NCBI RefSeq assembly: GCF_020283565.1
Contig: NC_060060.1
Coordinates: forward strand, 70,913,257 to 70,977,256
Reading direction: 5' to 3'
Length of the DNA: 64,000 nt
From: Trifolium pratense
Lineage: Eukaryota; Streptophyta; Magnoliopsida; Fabales; Fabaceae
Each line of letters begins with the position of its first letter. The stretch's first letter is position 1. Shown here piece after piece: positions 23,136 through 35,600 of this stretch. Below the pieces are notes generated by a model. It was not told where the DNA came from. It saw only the letters and a list, made by a program, of their open reading frames with translations, and did not search any database. A program made the position numbers and the translations under genes.

Positions 23136-25178
23136 TCTTTTATATTATAAGCTTGTATACACAAGCAAACTCTAAACCCTAATTTGCTTTCCCCGTTTTC
23201 CCTCCATTTTATCTTGCAATTTTTATTAAAAAATAATACAATTTTGTCTTGACTAAGATTCGAACCCACAACCTTTCGGTGCAAGACAATATTTCCAACC
23301 ATTATGACAAGTATACAAATTGTGATTAAAATTATGTACAATAATTGATAAACACCATCAATTTTAAAAGTATATCATATCAAAAAAAAAAAAATTTGAA
23401 GGATATCATATCAAAATTATTGTTGACTATATTATTCATCACGAAATATTTTCATCGAAATTCCACTTATATTATAAGCTTATATACACAAGCAAACCCT
23501 AAACCTAATTTATTTTCCCTCCACTTTTATCTTGCAATTTTTATTAAAAACTAATACAATTAAGACAATATTTTCAACCACTATGGCAAGTATACCAAAT
23601 GAGATTAAAATTATGTGCAGTAATTAATAAGCAGCATCGATTTTCATAGGAAAAATTTCATACAACAATTAAACACCATCAAATTACATTGCACAGTTTA
23701 AAAAATTAAAAATCGACAATTAGAAATCTAGCAAATCATACATTTTCTTAGTGTTTTATTTTTTGAAAAAATTTACATTTTTTTATCCTAATTAAATATT
23801 TTTTACTAATTAACTAACCATGTTAACCATTTTCTTAGTGTTTCTTTTTACGGAAAGGAAAAAATCATTATACTTAAAAGTTACTTTTTTTTTAACTAAA
23901 CATGCTAAGAAAAATATATTTTTTTTATGTCTTTCTGAACTTATAAGTTACTTTTTTCATATATCAAGGTGATATTTATGCAAATAGTAGTGGACTTCAG
24001 GTATATATCAACGTGACTATATTATTAATTATGAAAAAAAATCATTGATTCACATTTGTTTCTTTTGCTAACAATGTATCTTAACCTTTCCGGATCAAAA
24101 AAGGTTGTTTTCTGAATGTGTTTTGGGTGTTGGTGATGAAAAAATTGAAGATGACAATGACGATCATTTAGAACTTGTCATTCCATCAGATTTATTGATT
24201 CCAAATTCAGGTGATCCTTTTGCTTCTATCGTTGAAAGCACATATCCCCAACTTTTACAAAACATGAACGATATAACGTGTTTCCAAAATAGAGTTATAT
24301 TAGCTCCTAAAACTTCAATAGTCGACACAATAAATGATTTCTACGTCGAGACTCCGAAATCACGAGTTGAGACTTAAAGTTGGAGTTCCTGTTATGCTAT
24401 TAAGGAATTTGAATCAAATATTAGGATTATGCAATGGAACAAGACTTATTATTACAAGATTGGGAAAACGTGCTCTTGAAGGAAAAATTATTTGAGAAAG
24501 TAATATTGGTGATCAGGTTTTCATACCTAGATTTTTTCCTGACACCATCTGACGTAAGAATTCCTTTTAAATTTCAACGGAGACAATTTCCTTTAATGAT
24601 TTCTTTTGCGATTACTATTAATAAGAGCCAGGGACAATCTTTAATCTTTAATGTAAGGATATATCTTCCGTCGCCAGTGTTTTCACATGGCCAGCTGTAT
24701 GTTGCGATTTCAAGAATTACTTCTAGGAAAGAATTAAAAATATTGATCATCGACGATGACGCGAAGATACGACCAAAATTATTGTTGAACTATCGTTTAA
24801 TGTTACTCAAAAAATTTCATATACCTTATATTATTGCAATTATCATATCTAATTTATAATTACATACCTTACAGCTAATTAGATTTTTTCCTGACACCAT
24901 CTGACGTAAGAATTCCTTTTAAATTTCAACGGAGACAATTTCCTTTAATGATTTCTTTTGCGATTACTATTAATAAGAGCCAGGGACAATCTTTAATCTT
25001 TAATGTAAGGATCTTCCGTCGCCAGTGTTTTCACATGGCCAGCTGTATGTTGCGATTTCAAGAATTACTTCTAGGGAAGAATTAAAAATATTGATCATCG
25101 ACGATGACGCGAAGATACGACCAAAATTATTGTTGAACTATCATTTAATGTTACTCAAAAAATTTCATATACCTTATA
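23136..25178 (+). repeat. Helitron array unit 1
   Basis: The unit begins TCTTTTATATTATAAGC and stops at the junction ...CCTTATA before the next TCTTTTATA at 25179. Inside, the first ~230 bp recur in diverged form at 23465-23690, and the helicase 3' part is present twice (from about 24527 and from about 24882). It lacks the hairpin and CTAG end. Confidence 0.9.
24097..25178 (+). pseudogene. Helitron PIF1 helicase C-terminal fragment (unit 1)
   Basis: A helicase stretch starts near 24105 (ECVLGVGDEKIEDD ... STYPQLLQNMND ... VILAPKTSIVDTIND). It then reads in another frame through LKVGVPVMLLRNLNQ and [15 protein letters not shown] (about 24377-24490), and resumes in a third stretch with INKSQGQS and [12 protein letters not shown] (about 24600-24760), which are the last conserved PIF1/RecD-like motifs. 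The frames do not join, and there are stops between them. From about 24882 the last part is repeated. ATP-binding Walker motifs and the Rep domain are absent, so no activity is expected. Confidence 0.85.
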
Positions 25179-27222
25179 TCTTTTATATTATAAGCTTGTA
25201 TACACAAGCAAACTCTAAACCCTAATTTGCTTTCCCCGTTTTCCCTCCATTTTATCTTGCAATTTTTATTAAAAAATAATACAATTTTGTCTTGACTAAG
25301 ATTCGAACCCACAACCTTTCGGTGCAAGACAATATTTCCAACCATTATGACAAGTATACAAATTGTGATTAAAATTATGTACAATAATTGATAAACACCA
25401 TCAATTTTAAAAGTATATCATATCAAAAAAAAAAAAATTTGAAGGATATCATATCAAAATTATTGTTGACTATATTATTCATCACGAAATATTTTCATCG
25501 AAATTCCACTTATATTATAAGCTTATATACACAAGCAAACCCTAAACCTAATTTATTTTCCCTCCACTTTTATCTTGCAATTTTTATTAAAAACTAATAC
25601 AATTAAGACAATATTTTCAACCACTATGGCAAGTATACCAAATGAGATTAAAATTATGTGCAGTAATTAATAAGCAGCATCGATTTTCATAGGAAAAATT
25701 TCATACAACAATTAAACACCATCAAATTACATTGCACAGTTTAAAAAATTAAAAATCGACAATTAGAAATCTAGCAAATCATACATTTTCTTAGTGTTTT
25801 ATTTTTTGAAAAAATTTACATTTTTTTTATCCTAATTAAATATTTTTTACTAATTAACTAACCATGTTAACCATTTTCTTAGTGTTTCTTTTTACGGAAA
25901 GGAAAAAATCATTATACTTAAAAGTTACTTTTTTTTTAACTAAACATGCTAAGAAAAATATATTTTTTTTATGTCTTTCTGAACTTATAAGTTACTTTTT
26001 TCATATATCAAGGTGATATTTATGCAAATAGTAGTGGACTTCAGGTATATATCAACGTGACTATATTATTAATTATGAAAAAAAATCATTGATTCACATT
26101 TGTTTCTTTTGCTAACAATGTATCTTAACCTTTCCGGATCAAAAAAGGTTGTTTTCTGAATGTGTTTTGGGTGTTGGTGATGAAAAAATTGAAGATGACA
26201 ATGACGATCATTTAGAACTTGTCATTCCATCAGATTTATTGATTCCAAATTCAGGTGATCCTTTTGCTTCTATCGTTGAAAGCACATATCCCCAACTTTT
26301 ACAAAACATGAACGATATAACGTGTTTCCAAAATAGAGTTATATTAGCTCCTAAAACTTCAATAGTCGACACAATAAATGATTTCTACGTCGAGACTCCG
26401 AAATCACGAGTTGAGACTTAAAGTTGGAGTTCCTGTTATGCTATTAAGGAATTTGAATCAAATATTAGGATTATGCAATGGAACAAGACTTATTATTACA
26501 AGATTGGGAAAACGTGCTCTTGAAGGAAAAATTATTTGAGAAAGTAATATTGGTGATCAGGTTTTCATACCTAGATTTTTTCCTGACACCATCTGACGTA
26601 AGAATTCCTTTTAAATTTCAACGGAGACAATTTCCTTTAATGATTTCTTTTGCGATTACTATTAATAAGAGCCAGGGACAATCTTTAATCTTTAATGTAA
26701 GGATATATCTTCCGTCGCCAGTGTTTTCACATGGCCAGCTGTATGTTGCGATTTCAAGAATTACTTCTAGGAAAGAATTAAAAATATTGATCATCGACGA
26801 TGACGCGAAGATACGACCAAAATTATTGTTGAACTATCGTTTAATGTTACTCAAAAAATTTCATATACCTTATATTATTGCAATTATCATATCTAATTTA
26901 TAATTACATACCTTACAGCTAATTAGATTTTTTCCTGACACCATCTGACGTAAGAATTCCTTTTAAATTTCAACGGAGACAATTTCCTTTAATGATTTCT
27001 TTTGCGATTACTATTAATAAGAGCCAGGGACAATCTTTAATCTTTAATGTAAGGATCTTCCGTCGCCAGTGTTTTCACATGGCCAGCTGTATGTTGCGAT
27101 TTCAAGAATTACTTCTAGGGAAGAATTAAAAATATTGATCATCGACGATGACGCGAAGATACGACCAAAATTATTGTTGAACTATCATTTAATGTTACTC
27201 AAAAAATTTCATATACCTTATA
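25179..27222 (+). repeat. Helitron array unit 2
   Basis: Same content and internal duplications as unit 1, offset by 2043-2044 bp, with a 1-bp length difference in a poly-T tract. It also lacks the 3' terminus. Confidence 0.9.
26141..27222 (+). pseudogene. Helitron PIF1 helicase C-terminal fragment (unit 2)
   Basis: Copy of the unit 1 fragment 2044 bp to the right with the same breaks and the same internal duplication of the [13 protein letters not shown] part. The shared breaks show that the coding sequence was already dead before the units multiplied. Confidence 0.85.
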
Positions 27223-28184
27223 TCTTTTATATTATAAGCTTGTATACACAAGCAAACTCTAAACCCTAATTTGCTTTCCCCGTTTTCCCTCCATTTTATC
27301 TTGCAATTTTTATTAAAAAATAATACAATTTTGTCTTGACTAAGATTCGAACCCACAACCTTTCGGTGCAAGACAATATTTCCAACCATTATGACAAGTA
27401 TACAAATTGTGATTAAAATTATGTACAATAATTGATAAACACCATCAATTTTAAAAGTATATCATATCAAAAAAAAAAAAATTTGAAGGATATCATATCA
27501 AAATTATTGTTGACTATATTATTCATCACGAAATATTTTCATCGAAATTCCACTTATATTATAAGCTTATATACACAAGCAAACCCTAAACCTAATTTAT
27601 TTTCCCTCCACTTTTATCTTGCAATTTTTATTAAAAACTAATACAATTAAGACAATATTTTCAACCACTATGGCAAGTATACCAAATGAGATTAAAATTA
27701 TGTGCAGTAATTAATAAGCAGCATCGATTTTCATAGGAAAAATTTCATACAACAATTAAACACCATCAAATTACATTGCACAGTTTAAAAAATTAAAAAT
27801 CGACAATTAGAAATCTAGCAAATCATACATTTTCTTAGTGTTTTATTTTTTGAAAAAATTTACATTTTTTTTATCCTAATTAAATATTTTTTACTAATTA
27901 ACTAACCATGTTAACCATTTTCTTAGTGTTTCTTTTTACGGAAAGGAAAAAATCATTATACTTAAAAGTTACTTTTTTTTTAACTAAACATGCTAAGAAA
28001 AATATATTTTTTTTATGTCTTTCTGAACTTATAAGTTACTTTTTTCATATATCAAGGTGATATTTATGCAAATAGTAGTGGACTTCAGGTATATATCAAC
28101 GTGACTATATTATTAATTATGAAAAAAAATCATTGATTCACATTTGTTTCTTTTGCTAACAATGTATCTTAACCTTTCCGGATC

Positions 28185-29300
28185 AAAAAAGGTTGTTTTC
28201 TGAATGTGTTTTGGGTGTTGGTGATGGAAAAATTGAAGATGACAATGACGATCATTTAGAACTTGTCATTCCATCAGATTTATTGATTCCAAATTCAGGT
28301 GATCCTTTTGCTTCTATCGTTGAAAGCACATATCCCCAACTTTTACAAAACATGAACGATATAACGTGTTTCCAAAATAGAGTTATATTAGCTCCTAAAA
28401 CTTCAATAGTCGACACAATAAATGATTTCTACGTCGAGACTCCGAAATCACGAGTTGAGACTTAAAGTTGGAGTTCCTGTTATGCTATTAAGGAATTTGA
28501 ATCAAATATTAGGATTATGCAATGGAACAAGACTTATTATTACAAGATTGGGAAAACGTGCTCTTGAAGGAAAAATTATTTGAGAAAGTAATATTGGTGA
28601 TCAGGTTTTCATACCTAGATTTTTTCCTGACACCATCTGACGTAAGAATTCCTTTTAAATTTCAACGGAGACAATTTCCTTTAATGATTTCTTTTGCGAT
28701 TACTATTAATAAGAGCCAGGGACAATCTTTAATCTTTAATGTAAGGATATATCTTCCGTCGCCAGTGTTTTCACATGGCCAGCTGTATGTTGCGATTTCA
28801 AGAATTACTTCTAGGAAAGAATTAAAAATATTGATCATCGACGATGACGCGAAGATACGACCAAAATTATTGTTGAACTATCGTTTAATGTTACTCAAAA
28901 AATTTCATATACCTTATATTATTGCAATTATCATATCTAATTTATAATTACATACCTTACAGCTAATTAGATTTTTTTCTGACACCATCTGACGTAAGAA
29001 TTCCTTTTAAATTTCAACGGAGACAATTTCCTTTAATGATTTCTTTTGCGATTACTATTAATAAGAGCCAGGGACAATCTTTAATCTTTAATGTAAGGAT
29101 CTTCCGTCGCCAGTGTTTTCACATGGCCAGCTGTATGTTGCGATTTCAAGAATTACTTCTAGGGAAGAATTAAAAATATTGATCATCGACGATGACGCGA
29201 AGATACGACCAAAATTATTGTTGAACTATCGTTTAATGTTACTCAAAAAATTTCATATACCTTATATTATTGCAATTATCATATCTAATTTATAATTACA
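28185..29300 (+). pseudogene. Helitron PIF1 helicase C-terminal fragment (unit 3)
   Basis: Same broken helicase pieces; differs from units 1 and 2 by Glu to Gly near 28217 (GVGDG instead of GVGDE) and by one codon near 29230. The second copy of the helicase end runs on into the Helitron 3' end rather than into a new unit. Confidence 0.85.
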
Positions 29301-29317
29301 TACCTTACAGCTAATTA

Positions 29318-29348
29318 GACCCGTGCACCGCACGGGTCGATGTTCTAG
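29318..29348 (+). other. Helitron 3' terminal hairpin and CTAG end
   Basis: GACCCGTGC and GCACGGGTC (29318-29326 and 29330-29338) pair perfectly over 9 bp with a 3-base loop, followed by GATGTT and CTAG, then a host T. This is the canonical rolling-circle terminator of plant Helitrons. Confidence 0.92.
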
Positions 29349-29852
29349 TATATAATAAAACCTCTTGTAAGATATTTAAGATTCAAATTTAGTTATTTAA
29401 ATTTATTAAAATATATATCTAATTATAATATTTAAGATACTTTAAATTTAGTTATTTAAATTTATTAATTTAATATATCTTTTATATATTATTAAATTAA
29501 ATTTTATTCTTTGAAATTTTGTTTTAAATTTATTTTCATTTCAATGATTATACTTTATAAAAAAAGATTAAACATAACATTTTTTAGGTTTTATAACAAA
29601 CAAATTGCGTAAAAAAATATTTTTTAAGTTTTATAACAAACAAATTTATTTAACATTTTTTAGGTTTTTATAACAAATATAGGTACGTTTGTCAAAAAAA
29701 AACCAAATATAGGTACGTACAGGTACAGGTAATAACAAGCAATTTTCTTATACGGAGTAACATATATATAAAATGATAAATCAAAAGTAATGATACAGTA
29801 ATACTATTATAAAAATCAAACGGTGATAATATAGGAGTACTAACGGTGGTTC
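29349..29852. other. AT-rich spacer with short tandem repeats
   Basis: Three imperfect copies of TTTTTTAGGTTTTATAACAA (about 29578-29675) and AT-rich sequence. No gene is supported. Confidence 0.6.
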
Positions 29853-30317
29853 TGTAAGTGCACAGAATCGCTACCAAGTAATAAAGTGATAAGTTTATCA
29901 TTCTCCACATGGATTGTGCCAAAATTACTAGTTTTGCTTAGGAATATGGATAGTTGCCTTCGCTGGTGTTTTGAAAGGTATCTTTGCAGGTAATAGTAAA
30001 TGACAGGAAATTAAAGACAGAAATTAAATGACAGAAAAATAAATGGTGCGTGTTTGTCCAAGCGGGGTGGTTAAGTGTGGTCGGATCCCTCCCTTACTCT
30101 GCTCGGTGGTTATTCCCTTGTTTCCCTCAATCAGGAATTAGACTATTAAAAATAGGTTCAGAAACAATCGTTCCATATTTCTATTACAAACTGTTCAGAG
30201 CCTAGTTAGTGGTTACCCTTATTCTATTTAAGTATCATCGCCCTAGGTTCCACTTTTTTGTTAAAAACGTTGGTATCATTACCTTAGTGGCTCAATGTGT
30301 CATAAGCTGTCACGTGT

Positions 30318-32475
30318 TGTAACGACCCAATTTTCATTTATATGTTTTTATGTGTTAAAATGTTTTAATTGACGTGGCATTTTAAATAAGTTAATAACTT
30401 TAGTTATTTATCGAGTACTTAGTTATTAGGCGAGTAGTAAGAGTTAACTCGAATTGGGCCAAGCCAATGGGCTTGAGGCCCAATGGGCCGAGTAAGCTAG
30501 AGTGGGGCGGCCATATGGCCAAGTCCAAGAGGGAACATTTCATTATGTTCTTGTTCTTGAGGTTGGAGAGAGAAGAGAGCTCAAGTGGAGCTAGGGAAGT
30601 GAGGAGAATCAAGATCAAATCTTCGTATTTTCTTCGAATCCAAGTATGAGAGTAGATTCCTTAGTCGTGGGTGATCTGAGGAAGGGGAGAATGTCGATTT
30701 CTCCTCACCCGAACTTCCTCCACCCCATTTTCGTTTTAGATAGGAATGGATTTTCTTGATGAAATTCGTTCCTAAGGTTCTTGTTGTGTTTAACATGCTT
30801 GTAACATGATTAATGAACGGAAATATTTGCTAAAAACGAGTTTTCTAATGGATTAAACTCAAGAACTTAGTGTTCTTGAGAGTTTTGATGAAATGGTGTA
30901 AATCCTTACTTTTTCGATGTTAACGATGTAGATCGGGAAAACTAACCGTCCTTTTATGCTTAAACATGTTTGTTACACTTGTATATGAACTCATTTGGGA
31001 TTTATAACATGAAAAATGGGATTTTTGGGTGATTTGGTGTAGAAATCGCAAGTTTTGAACTGTCCTGACAGGAGGTGTTCGCTCAGCGAACGTGTGGCGA
31101 ACAGCTCGCCACAGCTCGCTGCAGCTCGCCATGAGCAGGGGACTTCCTGGTGAGGTTCTCCATGTCTCGCTGAGCCTTCGCTCAGCGAATAGTTCGCCGA
31201 AGCTCGCCAAAGCTCGCTATGAGCAGGTGACTTGCTGGTGAGGTTCGCCATGTCTCGCTAAGCCTTCGCTTAGCGAAGGCCTCTGTTTCTGCAACTTTTT
31301 GTTGATGTTTTACAGTACTTGTAGGCAATTGTAACTTGGTTTAATGATACTCTTGCATGATTAGTGATGCTTGTTAATGCTTGTAATGCTTATTGCTAAT
31401 CGTTTAAGATTGTTAATCATGTATGAAGTATGATGTATGAAGTATGATAAATGAAGAATATTAAGGTTTTGTTAAATCTTAATAATGAAGTATGTTGGAT
31501 AGTGTTCCACATAATAAATGAAGAGCTTATGCTAATTATTTGTGAGTGAATTCATGAACACATATACATGCATTCATGAATTAAATAGGATATTGGATAT
31601 TCCAATAAAGAAGTATATCGGATTATATTTATCCGATAAAGAAGGATATTAGAGGTGAGATACTCTAATAAAGAAGATGGTACCACATGCATTAGTAATG
31701 TCTAGGATTGACATTCATGAAGTTGAAGCATTAGAGTTGCATTAGGCTATATGTGTGCATTACTTGATGAGTGATATGTGACATATAATTTGGCTAAGTG
31801 GAATGAATTGTAGGTTGATTATTTGGTACTTGGTTATACATGTTTAGAACTTGTAATTGAGTAGTTAATGGTGATGCATGTTTATAAATTATGAATATGC
31901 TTGTTGTATGTTGAAGTAGTGTTTAAGTATCGATTTACTTGCACTTGTATTTTGATTATGTGATCTAACTCTCATGCTTTGTGTTATGTGCTGGACCGTT
32001 GGGGGTTCAGGTTCTCAGGTTGAGGATCCCGATCAGAGTTAGAGGACTGTTCGTGCTCGTGCTTAGTGTAGCGCTTTTTGGTGAGGAGTTTAGCCTAGAC
32101 TACTCCTTTAGATATATTTGTATATCTCTTTTGATGGGTTGTATAGAGTTGCTCTGATTAGGTTTTACCGAGTCGGGTTATTCGTTTGAATTGTATTAAG
32201 CCCGTGATGGCATATTTAACTTTGCTATTCCTATCTTTTGAATTGTAAACATAATATCCTTTGTTGATATGGCCTAGAGCCTAGGGATATTGTGTGAACA
32301 ATTATGATCATTGTATGATGTACATTATGATAATTATTCGCTTTTAATTCCGCTGTGCTAGCATGATTTTTAATTATGCCGTGGTTTGTATTATTAACAT
32401 GTGACGCCTAGATTTTTCTTAAGTGTTTTATTTATTTATATTTAATAAATACGCGTTAAGGGGTTGGGTGTTACA
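30318..32475 (+). repeat. 5' LTR of the Ty3 element
   Basis: Starts TGTAACGACC and ends GTGTTACA. Holds a cluster of short stem motifs (TTCGCTCAGCGAA at 31078-31090 and again near 31188, GCCTTCGCTTAGCGAAGGC at 31262-31280). Short direct words such as AATAAAGAAG recur at 31600-31680. Confidence 0.95.
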
Positions 32476-32479
32476 ATAG

Positions 32480-32491
32480 TGGTATCAGAGC
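32480..32491 (+). other. Primer-binding site of the Ty3 element
   Basis: TGGTATCAGAGC, complementary to initiator Met tRNA, starts 4 bp after the 5' LTR. Confidence 0.92.
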
Positions 32492-32611
32492 AAGGTCGGT
32501 TCATGTGGAATCAATTAGGATTAGTTGCCCATATATTCAACTTGTGTAGAGATAACACTGTTGATATTACCTTTCTAAGTTTGTTCTTGGATTGGTTGGT
32601 TGTTCAGGATC

Positions 32612-35600
32612 ATGGCGGCTAGGGCTAACAATCAGATGGCAGATGCGATAGCTACTTTGACCAACATCGTGGCTAGAGATCATCAACCCGGGAGGGAAGA
32701 TGAGATGAGGTTGGAGAGGTTTATGAAGCATAATCCGAAGCTTTTCATTGGAGGCTATGCTCCGGAGGCTGCTGTCAAGTGGATAGAGGAAGTAGAGATT
32801 GTCTTTGAGGCTATGAGGTGTACCGAGGAGAGTAAGTTGATCTTGGGTACTTATGTACTTCGTGAAGAAGCTAACAAGTGGTGGAAGAATGCTAAGCTGA
32901 GGATGGGAGCTGGTGGTGTGGTAATCACTTGGGAGATGTTCAAGGGAGAGTTCTTGAGGAAGTACTTTCCGGCTGATATTAGGAACAAGAAAGTGGTGGA
33001 GTTCATGGAGCTCAAGCAAGGGAACATGTCTGTGGCGGAGTATTCCGTGAAGTTTGAGGAGCTATGTGCGTTTAGTCCGCACTACAACACCGTGGAAGCT
33101 GAGAATGACAAGTGTGTCAAGTTTGAAAGTGGGTTGCGCCCGGACATCAAGCATCTTATCGGATTTTCTCAAATCCGAGACTTTGCAACTTTGGTGGATA
33201 AGTGCCGTATCTGTGATGATGATGGAAAGGCCAAGACTAATTACTACAAGGCCATGAGTGACAAGAGAGGAAAAGGTCAAGACCGTGGGAAGCCTTATGG
33301 TGACAAGGGGAAGAAGGTTGTTGAGACTAGTGGTGGAAAGAAGAGAGGTGGTGGACAATGCTACAAGTGTGGTGAGTTGGGTCATAAGTCTTATGAGTGC
33401 CCAAAGAAGGTGAACAAGTGTTTCAATTGTGGGAGGCTAGGACACAAGTCGGATGTGTGTCAAGTGAAGGTGACTTGCTTCAATTGTGGTGAAGAGGGTC
33501 ACAAGAGTCCTATGTGCAAGAAGCCGAAGAAGACTATGGGGAAGGTGTTTGCTTTGAGTGGAGATGATGCGGATCAGGGGGATAATCTCATTAGAGGTAC
33601 GTGTTTCATCTATAACACTCCTTTAATTGCGATTATTGATACGGGAGCAACACATTCTTTTATATCCGTTGATTGCATGAAGCGTCTTAGTATACCTGTG
33701 TCTGAAATGTCTGGTCGTATGGAAATAGAAACTCCTGCTAATAGTTCTGTAACTACCCGTCTCGTATGTCGTGACTGTCCCGTAACCGTGTTTGGTAGAC
33801 ACTTTGGAATGCACCTAGTGTGTATCCAACTTAGTGGAATAGATGTTATCTTTGGTATGAACTGGTTAGTGTTTAATCGAGTCCATATCAATTGTTGCGA
33901 GAAGACTGTTGTGTTTCCTAAACCGGAAGAGAGTTCGCATTTGATGAGTAAGAAAGAAGTAGTAGAATCGTTGAAGGAACCTGTAGAGGTGTATGCGCTG
34001 TTTGCATCCTTGAAGATGGAAGGTGAAGTTAAGATGGAAGAGTTACCGGTTGTTTGTGAATTTCCCGATGTATTTCCGGAAGACGTGTCAGATGTACCGC
34101 CGAAAAGAGAAGTAGAGTTTACGATCGATTTGGTACCTGGTACTAGCCCGATATCTATGGCACCGTATCGAATGTCAGCGTCAGAGTTGAATGAGTTGAA
34201 GAAACAACTAGAGGAACTACTTGAGAAGAAGTTTATTCGACCTAGTGTATCGCCGTGGGGTGCACCTGTGTTGTTGGTTAAGAAGAAAGAAGGGAGTATG
34301 AGATTGTGTATCGACTACCGACAGTTGAACAAAGTGACGATCAAGAATAAGTATCCACTTCCGAGGATAGATGACTTAATGGATCAATTGGTTGGAGCTT
34401 GCGTGTTTAGTAAGATTGATTTGAGATCCGGATACCATCAGATTAGAGTGAAAACGGAAGATATACCAAAGACTGCTTTTAGGACGAGGTATGGTCATTA
34501 TGAATATTCGGTGATGCCTTTTGGTGTGACCAATGCACCTGGTGTTTTTATGGAGTACATGAATAGGATTTTTCATTCATTCTTGGATAAGTTTGTAGTG
34601 GTATTCATCGATGATATTTTGGTTTACTCAAAGTCCGAAGAGGAACATAAGGAGCATTTGCGGATTGTTTTACACGTTTTGAAGGAGAAGAAGTTGTATG
34701 CCAAATTGTCGAAGTGTGAATTTTGGTTGAAAGAAGTAAGTTTTCTTGGTCATGTGATTTCAAGTGGAGGAATAGCGGTTGACCCAGCGAAAGTTGATGC
34801 CGTATTGCAATGGGGAACGCCGGAGTCTGTTTCTGAGATAAGAAGTTTTCTTGGATTGGCTGGTTATTATAGGAGGTTCATTGAGGGATTTTCGAAGTTG
34901 GCCTTGCCTTTGACGCAGTTGACTCGGAAGGATCAAGCGTTTGTTTGGGATGGGAAGTGCGAGGAAAGTTTTCAAGAGCTTAAGAAGAGGTTGACTACCG
35001 CGCCTGTGTTGATTTTGCCGGATGCTACAGAATCTTTCGTCGTGTATTGTGATGCTTCGAAGATGGGACTAGGAGGTGTGCTTATGCAAAAAGGTCAAGT
35101 GGTAGCGTATGCGTCGAGACAACTGAAGGTTCACGAGAGGAACTATCCGACACACGATCTTGAGTTAGCCGCAGTTGTGTTTTCATTGAAAGTATGGAGG
35201 CATTACTTGTATGGATCGAAGTTTGAAGTCTTTAGTGATCACAAGAGTTTGAAGTATCTATTCGATCAGAAGGAGTTGAATATGAGACAAAGAAGATGGC
35301 TCGAATTTTTGAAGGATTATGACTTTGATTTGAGTTATCACCCCGGTAAGGCTAATGTGGTGGCCGATGCGTTGAGTAGGAAATCGTTGCACATGTCATC
35401 ACTAATGGTGAAAGAGTTGGAGTTGATTGAAGAATTCCGAGATTTGAGTCTAGTGTGTGTAGTGACTCCTAAGAGTGTGAAGTTGGGAATGTTGAAATTG
35501 ACGAATCCTTTTCTAGAGAATATCAAAGAATGTCAAAAGATGGATAAGAAGTTAATAGAGAAGTTGGCAATAGTAGTCGAGGAAGGAAAAGAAGCTAATT

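Larger units (their letters stand above)
23136..29348 (+). mobile_element. Helitron-derived element amplified as three head-to-tail units
   Basis: The block begins TCTTTTATATTATAAG after an A (23135) and ends with CTAG before a T (29349), which fits Helitron insertion between A and T with no target duplication. A perfect 9-bp hairpin (GACCCGTGC, loop ACC, GCACGGGTC) lies 6 bp before the CTAG end. In between are three units of 2043, 2044 and about 2126 bp that are almost identical by eye: I found one coding difference (Glu to Gly near 28217) plus a few poly-T and terminal differences. Only the third unit has the hairpin and CTAG end. The proteins are pieces of the PIF1-type helicase of plant Helitrons; no Rep domain is present, so the element is not autonomous. 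Confidence 0.88.
27223..29348 (+). repeat. Helitron array unit 3 with the 3' terminus
   Basis: Same content as units 1 and 2, but it continues past the point where they join (about 29265) for another ~84 bp that end in the hairpin and CTAG. The extra bases before the hairpin (ATTGCAATTATC to CTAATTAGA) also occur inside every unit at the end of the first helicase copy (for example 24833-24882). Confidence 0.9.

Noticed and set aside
23132..23341. Minus-strand open frame repeated in each Helitron unit
   Set aside because: It repeats only because the DNA is repeated; it covers tRNA-like and AT-rich sequence and has no recognisable content.
24434..24859. 141-codon open frame (and its copies at 26478 and 28522) as one protein
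   Set aside because: Its first half is a shadow frame of the helicase segment that reads LKVGVPVMLLRN in another frame; only the second half (INKSQGQS onward) is real helicase.
23136..29348. CRISPR-like or satellite array
   Set aside because: Units are 2 kb, code for helicase and end in a Helitron terminus; this is a plant nuclear genome.
30920..31251. Minus-strand open frames in both LTRs of the Ty3 element
   Set aside because: They read the GC-rich palindrome cluster backwards; their conservation follows from LTR identity.
32567..33019. 150-codon minus-strand frame
   Set aside because: Antisense shadow of gag of the Ty3 element; no motif.
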